A stretch of DNA of 64,000 nt, taken from assembly GCF_963082655.1 (NCBI RefSeq), contig NC_081553.1:230255754-230319753 (forward strand), written 5' to 3'. Shown piece by piece: positions 53,111 to 64,000 of this stretch. Made by a program: the position numbers and the translations under genes. Below the pieces are notes generated by a model. It made no database searches. It was not told where the DNA came from and saw only the letters and a list, made by a program, of their open reading frames with translations. The first letter of the stretch is position 1. Each line of letters starts with the position of its first letter. This DNA is from Stomoxys calcitrans. Lineage: Eukaryota > Arthropoda > Insecta > Diptera > Muscidae.

Positions 53111-53384
53111 AGACCACCGTGGCGCAGAGGTCAGCATGTTCGTTTACGACGCCAAAACCCGGCGTGAACATTGAACAGAAAATTGTTCAACGGTGATTAT
53201 CCTTTTTTGCCATGTTAAAAAACTTCTCTACCAATTAATGTTGCTACCGTTAGCGCACGCCGTTCTGACTTGGCATAAAAAAGGAGGTCGCTTGTCGTTA
53301 AGTTTAAACTTTAATCGGACTGCACTCATTGATATGAGAGAAGTATCCTCTGTTCCTTAATGGAATGTTCATGAAAATTTCTAG
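53111..53384 (+). mobile_element. Divergent SINE
   Basis: GGCGCAGAGGTCAGCATGTT (box A) is good; box B is disrupted (AAACCCGGCGTGAACATTG). Body with CACGCCGTTCTGACTTGGC and ATAAAAAAGGAGG, 3' end TTCCTTAATGGAATGTTCAT. Older than most copies. Confidence 0.82.
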
Positions 53385-55271
53385 TAGAAGATATCTTCCT
53401 TCACCAGTTGCTATGGCAACAAATTGGATGAAAACATCTCAGTGGCAGACTGTCACTTTAACCCAAGCTAATCAAAGTTTTCCTTATCGTTAATGGAATA
53501 TTTGTGGGTAAGTTTGGTTAGCTTGAAGGTAAGATGGAAATAATGTAAAGAAGGAAATGCGAAAGGATAGAGGTACAGCCAGCTTTAGTAAAGTGATAAC
53601 CACCACTCTCATATCATTCAACCCCAGAGCATCATTGTGACTCAACAAAGGCTAAGTATTTACTCTTAAAATTCTCACTAATGAAATACAAATAAAGTGC
53701 AGAAACAAATATATTTCCCTTGACTTCCCACACACATAGCGCTAAGCTTTTTAAACATTACGAATGATATGCCAGTAGGCCATGCTTCAGGGATCATAGT
53801 GTTCGCCTAGCGAATAGAGGCGAACCCCATGATCTGTTTTTAACAAAATTGGTTGTGCATGGATATGCCACACTCGAAATTGTGACAACATTTCTGATAT
53901 TGATGTAGGCCATAATCCCCGATGCAGTCGCAAAAAAAGCAGAAACGTTTGCCTTTAACATATTGTTGTTGACAAGCTGTTTCTTTTTTTTTGGAAGAGG
54001 GAGAAAATCTTCTGCTCAATGCACAGCTTTCAGGATTAAGGTACAGAATTGAAAACATCACTTGGAAAAAAAGCATTGGCTGGCTTGCCAACAATACAAC
54101 AACTTGTCCCCCCTCAATAAAATTCCGGCCACCATCACCGACAAATACAATAAAAGCATTAAGCCTGAAGACAACATTTTCCAATTTTATGGTTTTCTAA
54201 AGACTGCATATTTTTTTATGAGATGAGTTGGGGGAAAAGGTGGAAAGGAAGGTTGCCAGACGAACGAGACACCCATAAAAAGGCATCTATGGCCACAACA
54301 AAGGCAACCTCCATTCAAGAACATCAACTGCAGAAACAGCAACAACAAACATCCCGCCAAGGTTGTTTTATAGGGGAGAGGCATTTTAATCTTAAAATAT
54401 TCCTTGTTTTTCTTAATGCTTTGAGAGTATTAGAGTGAGCCAAAATTAGTGAGTGTATAAGAGAGTGTGATAGAGTGCGAGGGAGAGAGACTATATGCCT
54501 ACGAGTGTATTTGACAGTTTTACTATGTGCAAAATGTATTTTGTATTAACAAACACCATAAGGACATCGCTAACGAAGGCAGTGATGGAGAAGAAACCAT
54601 ACAAAAAACACAATCACCCTCACACACACACCAACAAATCTGAATTATGCAAACGTTGTGTTACAAAAAAAGGTAAGAAGGACCTTCCCTATGATTCCAA
54701 ACAATCAACTGTAAGTATGAGGCATTTCAAGATATTTTTAAACATTTTCAACAGCGGATACATCAGCCAGAGCGAAAATTTTCGAAGACTACTAAAATTT
54801 AGTTTGTCCTAAGGCACTATACCTCATTTCATTTCTTAGATTTTCTATGGACTTCATTTCCTCTATGGTTGGTCAAGAATGCACGCCTTACAAAATCTTT
54901 GACTTTTCAGCGCTTTCTGGAATGGCTCATATGTATTGTATCTACAAACGATATGCATTGTTATTCATTCACTGGTGGCTTTTTTGTTTTATTTTACAGG
55001 TCTGTGCCGTTTATTTTTCTTTTTTGTTTGCTCTTCATTCGTTTGTTCATCTTATTTAAATATAATTTTATTCTGCCTTTTTGGAATTTTAAATACTACC
55101 AAAATATGCTAATATGGCATGTATTATAGCATCATATATTTGCATACTTGTATGTAAATATAAATTTATGTATCAACAAAGACCCACACTAACGTAGCAC
55201 AGGCGAAGCTCATCACATTAGGATGTAACGAACATAGGGCAATCAATAGTGACACAAGAAGAACCTAAAAA
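53385..55271. other. Anonymous single-copy DNA
   Basis: About 1.9 kb. Frames at 53840-54184 (-), 54223-54438 (+), 54495-54812 (+) and 54847-55129 (+) show no known domain. A CACACACACACC run at 54624-54635. Splice or promoter calls would be guesses. Confidence 0.45.
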
Positions 55272-55380
55272 AGAAACAAGTAAAAGCGTGCTAAGCTCGG
55301 CTGGACCGAATCTTATGTACCCTCCACCATGGATCACATTTGGCAAGTTCTTTGGAAGGTTTTTCTTTATAGGCAGAAAC

Positions 55381-56850
55381 TAAACAAGTAAAAATGCGTT
55401 AAATTCAGCCGGGCCGAACTTTGGATACCCACCACTTCGGGTATATAAGTAAACCACCTTTCGTCAAAATCCGGTGAAAAATGCATACCTTATGCCCAAT
55501 AGCAGCTATATCGCAACATGTTCCGATTTGGACTAATAAGTACAAGTTATTGTTCAATTGTGTATAACAAACTATTGATCTTTTTAGTAGCTATAACTAA
55601 AAACAAAAATGTCCAAGAGCCTTACACAACTCACTGTCTCAAATTTCAGCGAAATCGGACAATAAATGCGCCTTTTATGGGCCCAAAACCTTAAATCGAG
55701 AAATCGGTCAATATTGCAGCTATATTCAAATCTGGACCGATTTGGACCAAATTATAGCAGGATGTTGAAGAGCCTAATACAACTCATTGTCTAAAATTTC
55801 GGCGAAATCGGACCATAAATGCGCCTTTTATGGGTCCAAAACCTTAAATCGATAGATCGGTCTACATGGCAGCTATATCCAAATCTTGACCGATCTGGGC
55901 CAAATTGAAAAAGGATATCGAAGGCCCCAACACAACTCACTGTCTCAAATTTCGGCGAAATCGGACAATAAATGCGCCTTTTATGGGCCCAAAACCTTAA
56001 ATCGATGGATCGGTCTATATGGCAGCTATATCCAAATCTGGACCGATCTGTGCCATATTGCAAAAGTATATCGAGGGGCTTAACTAAACTCTCTGACCCA
56101 AATGGCGGCGACATCGGACAATAAATGCTCCTTTTATAGGCCCAAAACCTTAAATCGAGAGATCGGTCCATGTAGAAGATATATCCAAATCTAAACCGAT
56201 CTCGAAGGGCCTAACGCAACTCACTGTCCCAAATTTCAGCAAAATCTGATAATAAATGTGGCTATTTTGAGCCTAAGACCTTAAATCGGAGAATCGGTCA
56301 ATATGGCAACTATATCCAAATCTGAACCGATCTAAGCCAAATTGAAGGAACCCACTATCCAAAATTTTATCAAAATTCGATTATAAATGTGGCTTCTATA
56401 AGCCTTAGACCCAAAATCAGCGGATCGGTCTACATGGTAGCTATATCCAAATCTGGACCGATCTGAGCCAAATTGAAGAAGGATGTCGAAGAGCCTAACA
56501 CAACTCACTGTCCCAAATTTCAGCAAAATCGGATAATAAATGTGGCTTTTACGGGCCAAAGACCCTAAATCGGCGGATCGGTCTATATGGGGGTTATAGC
56601 AAGATATAGTCCGATAAAGCCGACTTTTGAACTTAACCTGCTTATGGATAAAAAAGGAATCTGTGCTAAATTTCAGCTCAATATCTTTATTTTTAAAGAC
56701 TGTAGCGTGATTTCAACAGACAGATGCACAGACGGGCGGACATGGCTAGATCGTCTTAGATTTTTACGGTGATCAAGAAATGGATATTTCGATGTGTTGC
56801 AAACGGAATGACAAAATGAATATACCCCCATCCTTCGGTGGTGGGTATAA
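55381..56850 (+). mobile_element. Complete B element inside A element
   Basis: From TAAACAAGTAAAAATGCG and TTCAGCCGGGCCGAACTTTG to CCCCATCCTTCGGTGGTGG and GTATAA. Eight to nine units (AAATTTCGGCGAAATCGGAC, AATAAATGCGCC, GATCGGTCTATATGGCAGCT). Comparing the interrupted A copy (GGCAGAAAC | AAAGGATAAT) with an intact one (TGCAAACAAAGGATAATGGG, 10401) shows clean entry with no long target duplication. Confidence 0.83.
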
Positions 56851-58103
56851 AAAGGATAATAACAAGAAATCCCCATTGATTTTTTATATGCTTGGATAAA
56901 AATATGCTCAACAAGTATATTCGGCAGATCGGTTTCTATGGGACCTATATCAGGATTTGGACCGATTATAACTATATTCGGTACATCTGTTGGAGGTCAG
57001 CCAAATCGGATAAGAATTGCGCCCTCTAGTGGCTCCAGAAGTATATTCGGGATATGAGTTTCTATGGGAGCTGTTTCAGAGTTTGAACCGCTTTAAACCA
57101 TACTTATATTGGAGGTCATAGGTAAAGTCGTCGTGCATAATTTCAGCCAAATCAGATAAGAATTGCGCCCTCTAGTGGCTCAAGTAGTATATTCGGGAGA
57201 CGGGTTAAATGGGAGCCATAACAGGTTTTGGACCGATTGGAACCATTTTCGGTACATTTGTTGGAGGTCATAGGAAAGTTCCTCGTGCAATAATTCAGCC
57301 AAATTGTATAAGAATTGCGCCATCTAAGAAATATATTCTAGAGATGTGTTTATTTGGGAGCTAAATCTGGGTTTGAATCCATTAGAACCATACTGGGTAC
57401 ATCCATTGGAAATCAACATAGGAAAATTCATGGTGCAAAATTTCAGCCAAATCGGATAGGAATTACGCCCTCTAGTGGCTAAATTATAATTGGGAGATCG
57501 ACTTTTTGTGGAAGCTGTATTAGGCTCTGAATCGATTAAAACCATACTTGGTACATCTATTGGTATGTCATAGGCAAAGTCGGATAAGAATTGCACCCTT
57601 TAGTGGCTCAAGAAGTATATTCGAGGGATCGGTTTACATAGTTGAGCTATAACAGTTTTTGCACTGATTGAAACCATATTCGGTACATCAATTGGAGGAC
57701 GTAGGAAAAAAAGTCATAGTGCAAAATTTCAGTCAAATCGGATAAGAATTGCGTCCTCTATAGGCCAAAAAGGTATATTCGGGAGATGGGTTTATATGGG
57801 AGCTACATCAAGTTTTGAATGTATTAAAACCATACTTGGTACATCAATTAGAAGTCATAGAGAAATCATCGTGGAAAATTTCAGCCAAATCGGATAAGAA
57901 TTGCGCCCTATAGTGGTTGAAGAAGTATATTCGGGAGATGGGTTTATATGGCCTATTCACAACCCCTACAACTGACCTACATTAATAAGAAGTAATGATG
58001 CAAAATTTCAAGCGCCTTAATCGAATCCTTTGAAAAATAGCGTGATTTCGAGAGATAGACGGACGTCCGTCCGACTTAAAATGTCATGACGATCAAGAAT
58101 ATA

Positions 58104-59130
58104 AAAGGTGATTTTTTAAGAGCTATAGAAAAGTTTTTTTCAGAAAAAAAAAACACATAAAATTCAGAAAAATGCATGAAATCTTTATTGAATCGATAGT
58201 ACGGTTCATATAATTTAATGTTTGAAGATTATTTCATGCAATTTCATGTTGACCGTCTCTTCTTAGTCCGATGTTGATTGGACTCTGCTTAGTGCAATTT
58301 TGGCATACACTTTCAAACATTTCGGCCGGTATCTCACGAATAAATGTTGCAATGTTGTCTTCCAATGGGTCGATTGAAGCGGGCTTGTCTGTATAGACAC
58401 GAGTTTTAACATAGCCCGACCAAAAACAGTTTAAGGTGCTAAATCGCACCATTTAGGTGGGCAATTGGCCGATCCCGAACGTGAAATAAAATGTTCACCC
58501 CCTCGCCTCTCAATAAGTCCATTGTTACGCGTGCTGTGTGGCATGTGGCACCGTTTGGTTGAAACCACTTGTCATGCGAGTCAAGCTCTTGCATTTTGTG
58601 CAATAAAAAAAGTTCGATATCATCTTACGCTGGCGCTCACCACAGTTATGATACGATTCGCATCATCTTTGAAGAAGTACGGTCCAATGATACCACCAGC
58701 CCATAAACCGCACTAAACTGTGACTTTTTCTAGATGCATTGGTAGATCTTACAATGCTTCTGACTGATGCTCACTTCAAAATCGGCAATTCTGCTTATTA
58801 CGCAGGCATTGAGCCAAAGTGAGCTTCATCATCATATTTGCAGGAGTGCGATCCAATGATGCCACCAGCCCATAAACCGCACAGAACTGTGACTTTTTCG
58901 AGATGCATTGGTAGCTCTTACAATGCTTCTGGCTGATATTCACTTCAAAATCGACAATTCTGCTTGTTTGCTTACCCATTGAGCCAAAAATGAGTTTCGT
59001 CCATAAAATGGAGGAAGCGCGCGATGATCTCTCTAACAGAGCATGCATTTTGATAATAAAATTCAATAATTTGCAAGCGTTGTTCGTTTGTAAGACGATT
59101 CGTGGTTGAATTATAGACTAAACTGAAGAT
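58104..59130 (-). pseudogene. Broken mariner transposase gene
   Basis: The left end AAAGGTGATTTTTTAAGAGC (58104) is the transposon 3' terminus, flanked by TA. The minus strand reads from the right: NRLTNEQRLQIIEFYYQNAC (59095-59036), a deletion, then HFMDETHFWLNG (first catalytic Asp), a tandem duplication, then FQPNGATCHTAR, where the second catalytic Asp is Asn, a frameshift near 58500, then FWSGYVKTRVYTDKPASIDP and EDNIATFIREIPAEMFESVC to the end. The opposite terminal repeat is not seen. The family matches the derivative at 7905-8511. Dead. Confidence 0.85.
58683..59000 (+). repeat. 169-bp tandem duplication in mariner copy
   Basis: TCCAATGATACCACCAGCCC (58683) recurs as TCCAATGATGCCACCAGCCC (58852). 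Both are followed by ATAAACCGCAC, CTGTGACTTTTTC and TGCATTGGTAG. The duplicate repeats the catalytic region beginning at DETHFW, so the transposase frame carries it twice. Confidence 0.85.
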
Positions 59131-59272
59131 GTACGGACATGGCTAGATCGAATCAGAATGTCGAGACGATCCAGAATATATTTACTTTATGGGGTCTGAG
59201 GCGAATATTTCTAAGAGTTACAAACACAATGACGAAATTAGTATACCCCCATCCTATGATGGAGGGTATTGG

Positions 59273-59893
59273 CATTAAGGCATTAGACATGGCTCCTTCA
59301 GAGGTTCTTTGTATCGGCGAATTCTGTCCATGACTGATTTGTGTGGCTATGGGAGACCTAGGGGCAGTGCATGACACGACCTGGAACCTGCCTTTGCCTT
59401 TTGTTGTTTGCATTTCATTGTGATAGTGTCGATAATCTTCAACAGTGGCCCATGAGTCCCAGATGGAGCTGATTTGGGTTGGGTATATCGTGAGAGCTTC
59501 TGTGTCAAATTTAGCCTTTTATGTTCGATTTTGGGCATACTTTGTACGCTCGAGGTAGTTCGGCTTAGGGCGATTTCTTCTTTTTTCATAGGGAACCAGA
59601 CCGGGATGATCTGGAATCCAACTAGTAGTGGTCTTTTGTCTCAAAAGTCTAACCGGAGACCTTAGTCTGGTAACACGAGTTTTAACAGCCCCTGGGACTT
59701 TGGTTCCAGGCCGAAAATGGTGAATCACCGTATGGGAGCAACTTGGTGACTGTGGTAGGAAATTGAATCGCGGGTAGAGGTGAGCTCTTTATGGAATTTT
59801 CAAGGGGGTGCCATGACCCGTATACGGGATGAAGTTTTAGATACTACTGCGTTCCCAAACAAGGTAAAGAACAAATGCTGGGGCTCAAATTGG
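59273..59893. other. Anonymous DNA, possible coding relic on minus strand
   Basis: Minus-strand frames at 59347-59589 (basic, starts MKKEEIALSRTTSS) and 59519-59728 (MIHHFRPGTKVPGAV) overlap and are arginine-rich, but I recognise no domain. Composition differs from the surrounding repeats, so a retroelement 5' portion is possible. Low confidence. Confidence 0.3.
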
Positions 59894-59993
59894 TTGTTGT
59901 TGTACCAGTGCGTTGTACACTGAGGCGGCAGCCCTTACCGATGAAGGAATCCATCGGGTCAATCGGGTAAGTACAACCGGCTGCCATGGGATT
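59894..59993 (-). mobile_element. 100-bp (CAA)n-tailed retroposon
   Basis: A precise 100-bp unit between imperfect 11-bp direct repeats GCTCAAATTGG (59883-59893) and GCTCCAATTGG (59994-60004). Minus reading: CAATCCCATGGCAGCCGG, TTGTACTTACCCGATTGACC, CGATGGATTCCTTCATCGG, AGGGCTGCCGCCTCAGTG, TACAACGCACTGG and a (CAA)n tail at 59894-59905. The target duplication plus simple tail mean retroposition. No Pol III boxes of good quality are visible. Confidence 0.8.
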
Positions 59994-60126
59994 GCTCCAA
60001 TTGGTACTCATATATATGTTGCTGTATATGGGGCGCAAGGGCATATGCATCAGCCATCGACCTTAATGTAATAAAGTATGGAACTTAAGAAAAAGAACCC
60101 TTTTCGATTAAAACATACTATCTTCA

Positions 60127-60436
60127 GGCCACCGTAGCGCAGAGGTTAGCATGTCCGCCTATGACGCTCAACGCCTGCATTCGAATCCTGGCGAGTCCAT
60201 TAGAAAAAAAATTTTTTCACCGGTGGTTTTCCCCTCATAATGCTGGCGACATTAGTGAGGTACTATGCCATGTAAAACATCTCTCCAAAGAGGTGTCTCA
60301 CTACGGCACGCCGTTCGGACTCGGCTATAAAAAGAAGGCCCCTTATCATTGAGCTTAAACTAGAATCGGACTGCACTCATTGATATGTGAGCAGTTTGCC
60401 CATGTTCCTTAGTGGAATGTTCATTGCATTTGCATA
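60127..60436 (+). mobile_element. Full-length SINE with 10-bp TSD
   Basis: 310 bp between ACTATCTTCA (60117-60126) and ATTATCTTCA (60437-60446). Box A TAGCGCAGAGGTTAGCATG; box B is ATTCGAATCCTGG with one change. Body GGCTATAAAAAGAAGG; 3' end AATGTTCATTGCATTTGCAT. Together with 18690-19002 it fixes both SINE ends. Confidence 0.94.
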
Positions 60437-60446
60437 TTATCTTCAT

Positions 60447-62398
60447 TAGAAGGTTTGTAGCGAAAATAAAAATGACATACGTATGCCTCCCCTAATGTAC
60501 TATGGCACATAAATAATATCCAATTGTTTTTGGTATTTTGTTATTTATTTAATATAATCCAAACAGAAAAAAACAAAATACGTGTTTTGCCAGAAATTTA
60601 CGCTTTCGCATTTAGCCGACCAACAACTCGAATGACAGAGAGGGTTGCAGAGCCCATGTAGCCTTTCGAAAGGATTCTAAGGCAACAACAGCGATAGCAG
60701 CAGCAGCTTTTGGGCTCTCGCTCATCTGCATTCAGAGTGTGCCAGACACTTGCTTATGACATTTTAATAAGAATTACGTGCATAGATAGATAGGCCCAAA
60801 GACCCTTCAAACAAACGAGAGGAAAAAAAAGAAGAAAAAGTACAAGTATAACACTTACAGATAGTACTGAAGGTAAGTCCCAAATAACGAATAGCAAAAA
60901 GTGAGAAGCAGTTCATGACTGCAGCATTTCTTCATGTAAATATCTCTTATTATGCTAATCGCATTCGCACAGGGTTCATATAGTCTTGGACCTTCTTGGA
61001 GTGTTAGAGTATTGCTACATTTCTTTCTTCAATGGCCATTAAATTATGGATTTGTGCTGTAGTCCTGAGGGATCATTTGCGCTGCTCGTAAAGTGCCGGC
61101 AATATGTTTTATTTTTCGTTTTCTCACACACCGCACTAAAAAGGCTTTAAGAGAAGTGCCATAGATGAAATTGTAACTTCAGTGAAGATTTATGCTAAGA
61201 AGGAAATATTCGATATAACCTTTACAAGCTAGAGGCATACTCTATATTTCGAATGGCTGCATAGATTTGAAAGACATTTCTTCAGTTGAAGATAAACTGA
61301 GATTCTGCACTTAACACTGTACCCACCCAGTTTGGATTCTCTTCGAAAAGCATGAGAGCTAGACACATGGCAAATTTTCTCAAATTAAGCCAATGAAATT
61401 CAAAAGGGGTAATCAATCTGACAATCTAACAATACCATAGAGTTTCGAAATATAATATTTTTTATGCCAGCAATACTTTAACTCAATTGACACTCTTATT
61501 GGCCATATACAGAATGTATATGAAATCTAATATTTTGTGCTTATACATCATTTCGCTTTGTTTTCTTTTGCTTTTGTCACCGTTTCAGTTAAATTTCATT
61601 CATTTCCTTGTGGGATTTTTCCTCTTGAATGCCATTTCCCGGAAGCCAACACAAAAAAAACAAGTCCAAGAGAAAGCTGATTAAAGAACAAAACATACAA
61701 AACAATTTTCAGTCACAGAGAGTGAATGAGGCAAATACCAAAAAAAAAACAAAAACGGACGTCTACAGCCTCAACTTTCTAAGTCAAGCAAAAATCCAAA
61801 AAAGAAGAAAACTTTAAGGATTTCCCTGGTGCCAAGTCCTTGGCAGCCACAGCATCAACGAGTAAAGAAACTTACACCACGACGGACGGACAGACACATA
61901 CAGACGAATGGACATGAAGACAAATGTTTTATGTCCGTGTATTTTTCACTTCCTAAACAAATGTTTTATTTTATGTTTTTGTTTTGTGTTTAGTTCTACA
62001 TTTCTTGTTGTTGTTGTTGTTGTTATTGTTATTTGTTGGTATTTTCGTTTTGTGTATTTAATAATACAAAAAAATTCACACTTGTACAAATGTGCACGTT
62101 GCTGTTGATATTATTATTTAATGTGCCGACTGACCCTTGTTACAGATGTGCCATGCTAAAATAGTAGTAGTAGTAGTAGTTATAGGCTCGTGACTGAAAT
62201 CGAACATGTGACAAAAGTTGTGACAAAAGGACATGCCATCAAACTTGCTATAGGCCGTCTTATGTTTAACTAAAAAACCTATTTTGTCTTCAATGTGTAC
62301 GCAGGAGAGTTGGGCGTCTTTTTGGAAAGATGAATGGCTACATAACATGATCAGAACTTTAAATATCGGTCTATAATCGAATGGCAAATTGCAAAAAT
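60447..62398. other. Anonymous single-copy DNA
   Basis: About 1.95 kb. Small tandem stretches: TTGTTGTTGTTGTTGTT at 62008-62024 and TAGTAGTAGTAGTAG at 62164-62179. Frames at 61487-61817, 61908-62108 (+) and 62118-62387 (-) have no known domain. Confidence 0.45.
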
Positions 62399-62446
62399 GG
62401 GGGAATACTTCTCACATATCAATGAGCGCTGTCCCATTCAAGTTGG
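62399..62446 (-). mobile_element. SINE 3' fragment
   Basis: ATACTTCTCACATATCAATG and AGCGCTGTCCCATTCAAG match the SINE 3' part in minus orientation. Body and head absent. Confidence 0.6.
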
Positions 62447-62559
62447 ATTTTATATACATACTAGGATGGGGCGATTAATAGCCCATCGCGTTTCTGATTT
62501 TTTGGGATTGTCCTGAGTAAAAAACTTCATTAGACCAAACGTCTACGATGAAAATCAAG

Positions 62560-63570
62560 CCTCTAGATTTTGATTTCGCAGACTTTTGTAATTTTTTTTT
62601 AATTTGGCATATGAGAACCAAATCCTTGAGATTTTTGATCCAATACTAAGACAAAAATTGTAGTCAAGACAATAATAAAGAACTCTCTAGTACATCGCAA
62701 AAGCATTGGAACGCTTCTTCAGACAGTTTTGGGGTTGTGAAAGTGCAAATTTTTTCCAAATGCCTCCAGATTTTGATTTCTCAAACTTTTATCATATTTT
62801 TTTTTTTTTTTTGATATTTTGCCCTATGACAGCCAAACCACTTAGATTTTCAATCCAATACTAAGACAAAAATTTTAGCCAAGACAATAATTAAGAACTC
62901 TCTAGCACATCGCAAAAGCATAGGCACGCTCCTTCAATCAGTTTTGGGGTTGTGAAAGTGCAATTTTTTGCAAATGCCTCCAGATTTTGATTACTCAGAC
63001 ATATTTTTTTTTTTTTTTGATATTTTTTTGGGCTATGACCGCCAAACCATTAAGATTTTCGATCCAATACTAACACAAAATTGTAGTCAAGGCAATAGTT
63101 AACAACTCTCTAGTACATCGCAAAAGCATTGAAACGCTACTTCAGGCAGTTTTGTGCAAATTTTTGCAAATGCCTACAGATTTTGATTTCTCAAACTTTT
63201 GTCCTATTTTTTTTTTTTTTTTTGATATTTTGCCCTATGACAGCCAAATCATTGATATTTTTGATCCATTATTAAGACAAAAATTGTAGCCAAGACAATA
63301 ATAAAGAACTCTCTAGTACATCGCAAAAGCATTGGAACGCTTCTTTAGACAGTTTTGGGGTTGTGAAAGTGCAAATGTTTTTAAATGCCTCCAGATTTTG
63401 ATTTCTCAAACTTTTGTCACGTTTTTTTTTTTGATATTTTGCCCTATGACAGCCAAACCATTGATATTTTTGATCCAATACTAAGACAAAAATTGTAGCA
63501 AAGACTATAATTAAGAACTCTCTAGTACATCGCAAAAGCATTGGAACGCTCCTTCAGGCAGTTTTGGGGT
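62560..63570 (+). repeat. Satellite, five units of about 195-216 bp
   Basis: Unit starts at 62560, 62762, 62976, 63171 and 63387. Each has GCCTCCAGATTTTGATTTC, a T10-T18 run, TTTGATATTTTGCCCTATGA, CAGCCAAACCATTGATATTT, TAAGACAAAAATTGTAGCC, AAGAACTCTCTAGTACATCG, CAAAAGCATTGGAACGC and GTTTTGGGGTTGTGAAAGTG. Spacings 202, 214, 195, 216 bp; length change is mostly in the T-run. No coding sequence. Confidence 0.92.
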
Positions 63571-63574
63571 TTGG

Positions 63575-64000
63575 AATTGAAAATTGTTTATGAAAGTATT
63601 GATAGAACTTGGTCTCGGCAATTCCATCTACAATATATGACTGCTGTAACGAAATATAACCCAATTTGGACCATATTCAGTTCGGGCATCAGTAGACAAA
63701 GTACAACTCACCGTTCCAAATTTCGGCGAAATCGGGTAATAAATGCGGCAATTATGGACTTAGGACTAAAAATCGGCAGATCGGTCTATTTGGCAGCTAT
63801 ATATTGTCTGATTGTTATAGGCAATCTCATAGCAGTCCGTTGTATGTACCGGATTGACCCGATGGAGTCCTTCATCGCAAGGGCTGCCGCTTCAGTGTAC
63901 AACACACTGCTACCACAACAACAACAACATAGTCCGATCTGAATCATATTCGGTTCGGATATCGGTAGGCATGGTACTACTCACCGTTACAAATAGAGTA
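63575..64000 (+). mobile_element. B-like element with retroposon insert
   Basis: Units with AAATTTCGGCGAAATCGGG, AATAAATGCGGCAATTATGG, CAGATCGGTCTATTTGGCAG, broken by the (CAA)n retroposon and resuming at TAGTCCGATCTGAATCATAT. The copy continues past the window end. The 133-codon frame here follows unit sequence and is chance. Confidence 0.65.
63822..63932 (+). mobile_element. (CAA)n-tailed retroposon, copy 2
   Basis: AATCTCATAGCAGTCCGTTG, TATGTACCGGATTGACCCG, ATGGAGTCCTTCATCGCAAG, GGCTGCCGCTTCAGTGTACA, ACACACTG and CAACAACAACAACAT. It matches the 59894-59993 copy in the opposite orientation over its whole length. Host is B-unit sequence; a clean target duplication was not seen. Confidence 0.78.

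Larger units (their letters stand above)
55272..59272 (+). mobile_element. A-family element broken by B and mariner
   Basis: Terminal part 55272-55380 (GAAACAAGTAAAAGCGTGC, TCGGCTGGACCGAATCTTAT, TACCCTCCACCATGG). It is interrupted by a B element (55381-56850), then continues at 56851 (AAAGGATAATAACAAG) with about nine units of 150-165 bp (TTTCAGCCAAATCGGATAAG, AATTGCGCCCTCTAGTGGCT, GAAGTATATTCGGGAGA) to TTTCGAGAGATAGACGGACG (58046-58067). A mariner copy follows, and 59131-59272 is an A terminus (GGACATGGCTAGATCG to CCCCATCCTATGATGGAGGG). Confidence 0.78.

Noticed and set aside
55791..56171. 126-codon minus frame with regularly spaced DRSRFGYSCHIDRS motifs
   Set aside because: The repeats are just the B-family units of about 155 bp; same peptides appear wherever units are in frame.

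Overview
This window is repeat-dominated, AT-rich nuclear DNA from a fly, most likely a calyptrate (house-fly or stable-fly type). The evidence is the repeat content: mariner-family MITEs, a tRNA-derived SINE, RNase-H-type non-LTR retrotransposon debris, and many copies of a non-autonomous element. That element has a (TA)n block, a conserved core and a (GTCY)n block, which is the layout of the dipteran mini-me / DINE-1 (Helentron-associated) elements. I found no intact host protein-coding gene, no rRNA and no functional tRNA gene. The long open frames that exist are low-complexity readings of tandem repeats or pieces of transposons. Species assignment is inference.

Four repeat systems explain most of the sequence. 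(1) mini-me/DINE-like elements occur in several subfamilies, called here A, B and E, with homologous internal units of about 150-160 bp; a separate family D has 'CAATATGGGACTCAAATGAAAGG' type units (motif described by position). (2) A SINE of about 310 bp with Pol III box A and box B is present in at least 15 copies or fragments on both strands, several with clear target-site duplications. (3) Non-LTR retrotransposon relics carry endonuclease, reverse transcriptase, RNase H and C-terminal zinc-knuckle pieces; one recurrent family ends in CCTAA repeats. (4) Tc1/mariner elements are present as two MITE families, a 194-bp inverted-repeat derivative and a broken transposase.

Layout: 1-7.6 kb is A-family arrays, SINEs, two MITEs, a 12-mer satellite and a 200-N assembly gap. 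7.7-8.7 kb is a SINE with a mariner derivative inserted in it. 8.7-13.9 kb is mostly single-copy, with an A-family block and a second (GTCY)n tract. 13.9-25.6 kb is non-LTR debris, SINEs, a MITE, a B element and a (TTTTA)n tract. 25.6-31.6 kb is single-copy DNA, a 29-bp minisatellite and a non-LTR copy split by an A element. 31.6-47.5 kb is D, B, A and E elements alternating with single-copy DNA. 47.8-51.7 kb is two decayed tandem-repeat fields, including a 12-bp minisatellite with higher-order structure. 51.7-53.4 kb is non-LTR relics and a SINE. 55.3-60.4 kb is nested A/B/mariner elements, a 100-bp (CAA)n-tailed retroposon and a SINE. 62.6-63.6 kb is a satellite of about 205 bp.

There are no operons or pathways here. 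What the parts do together is record a history of nested insertion, in-place expansion of proto-microsatellites and local duplication.
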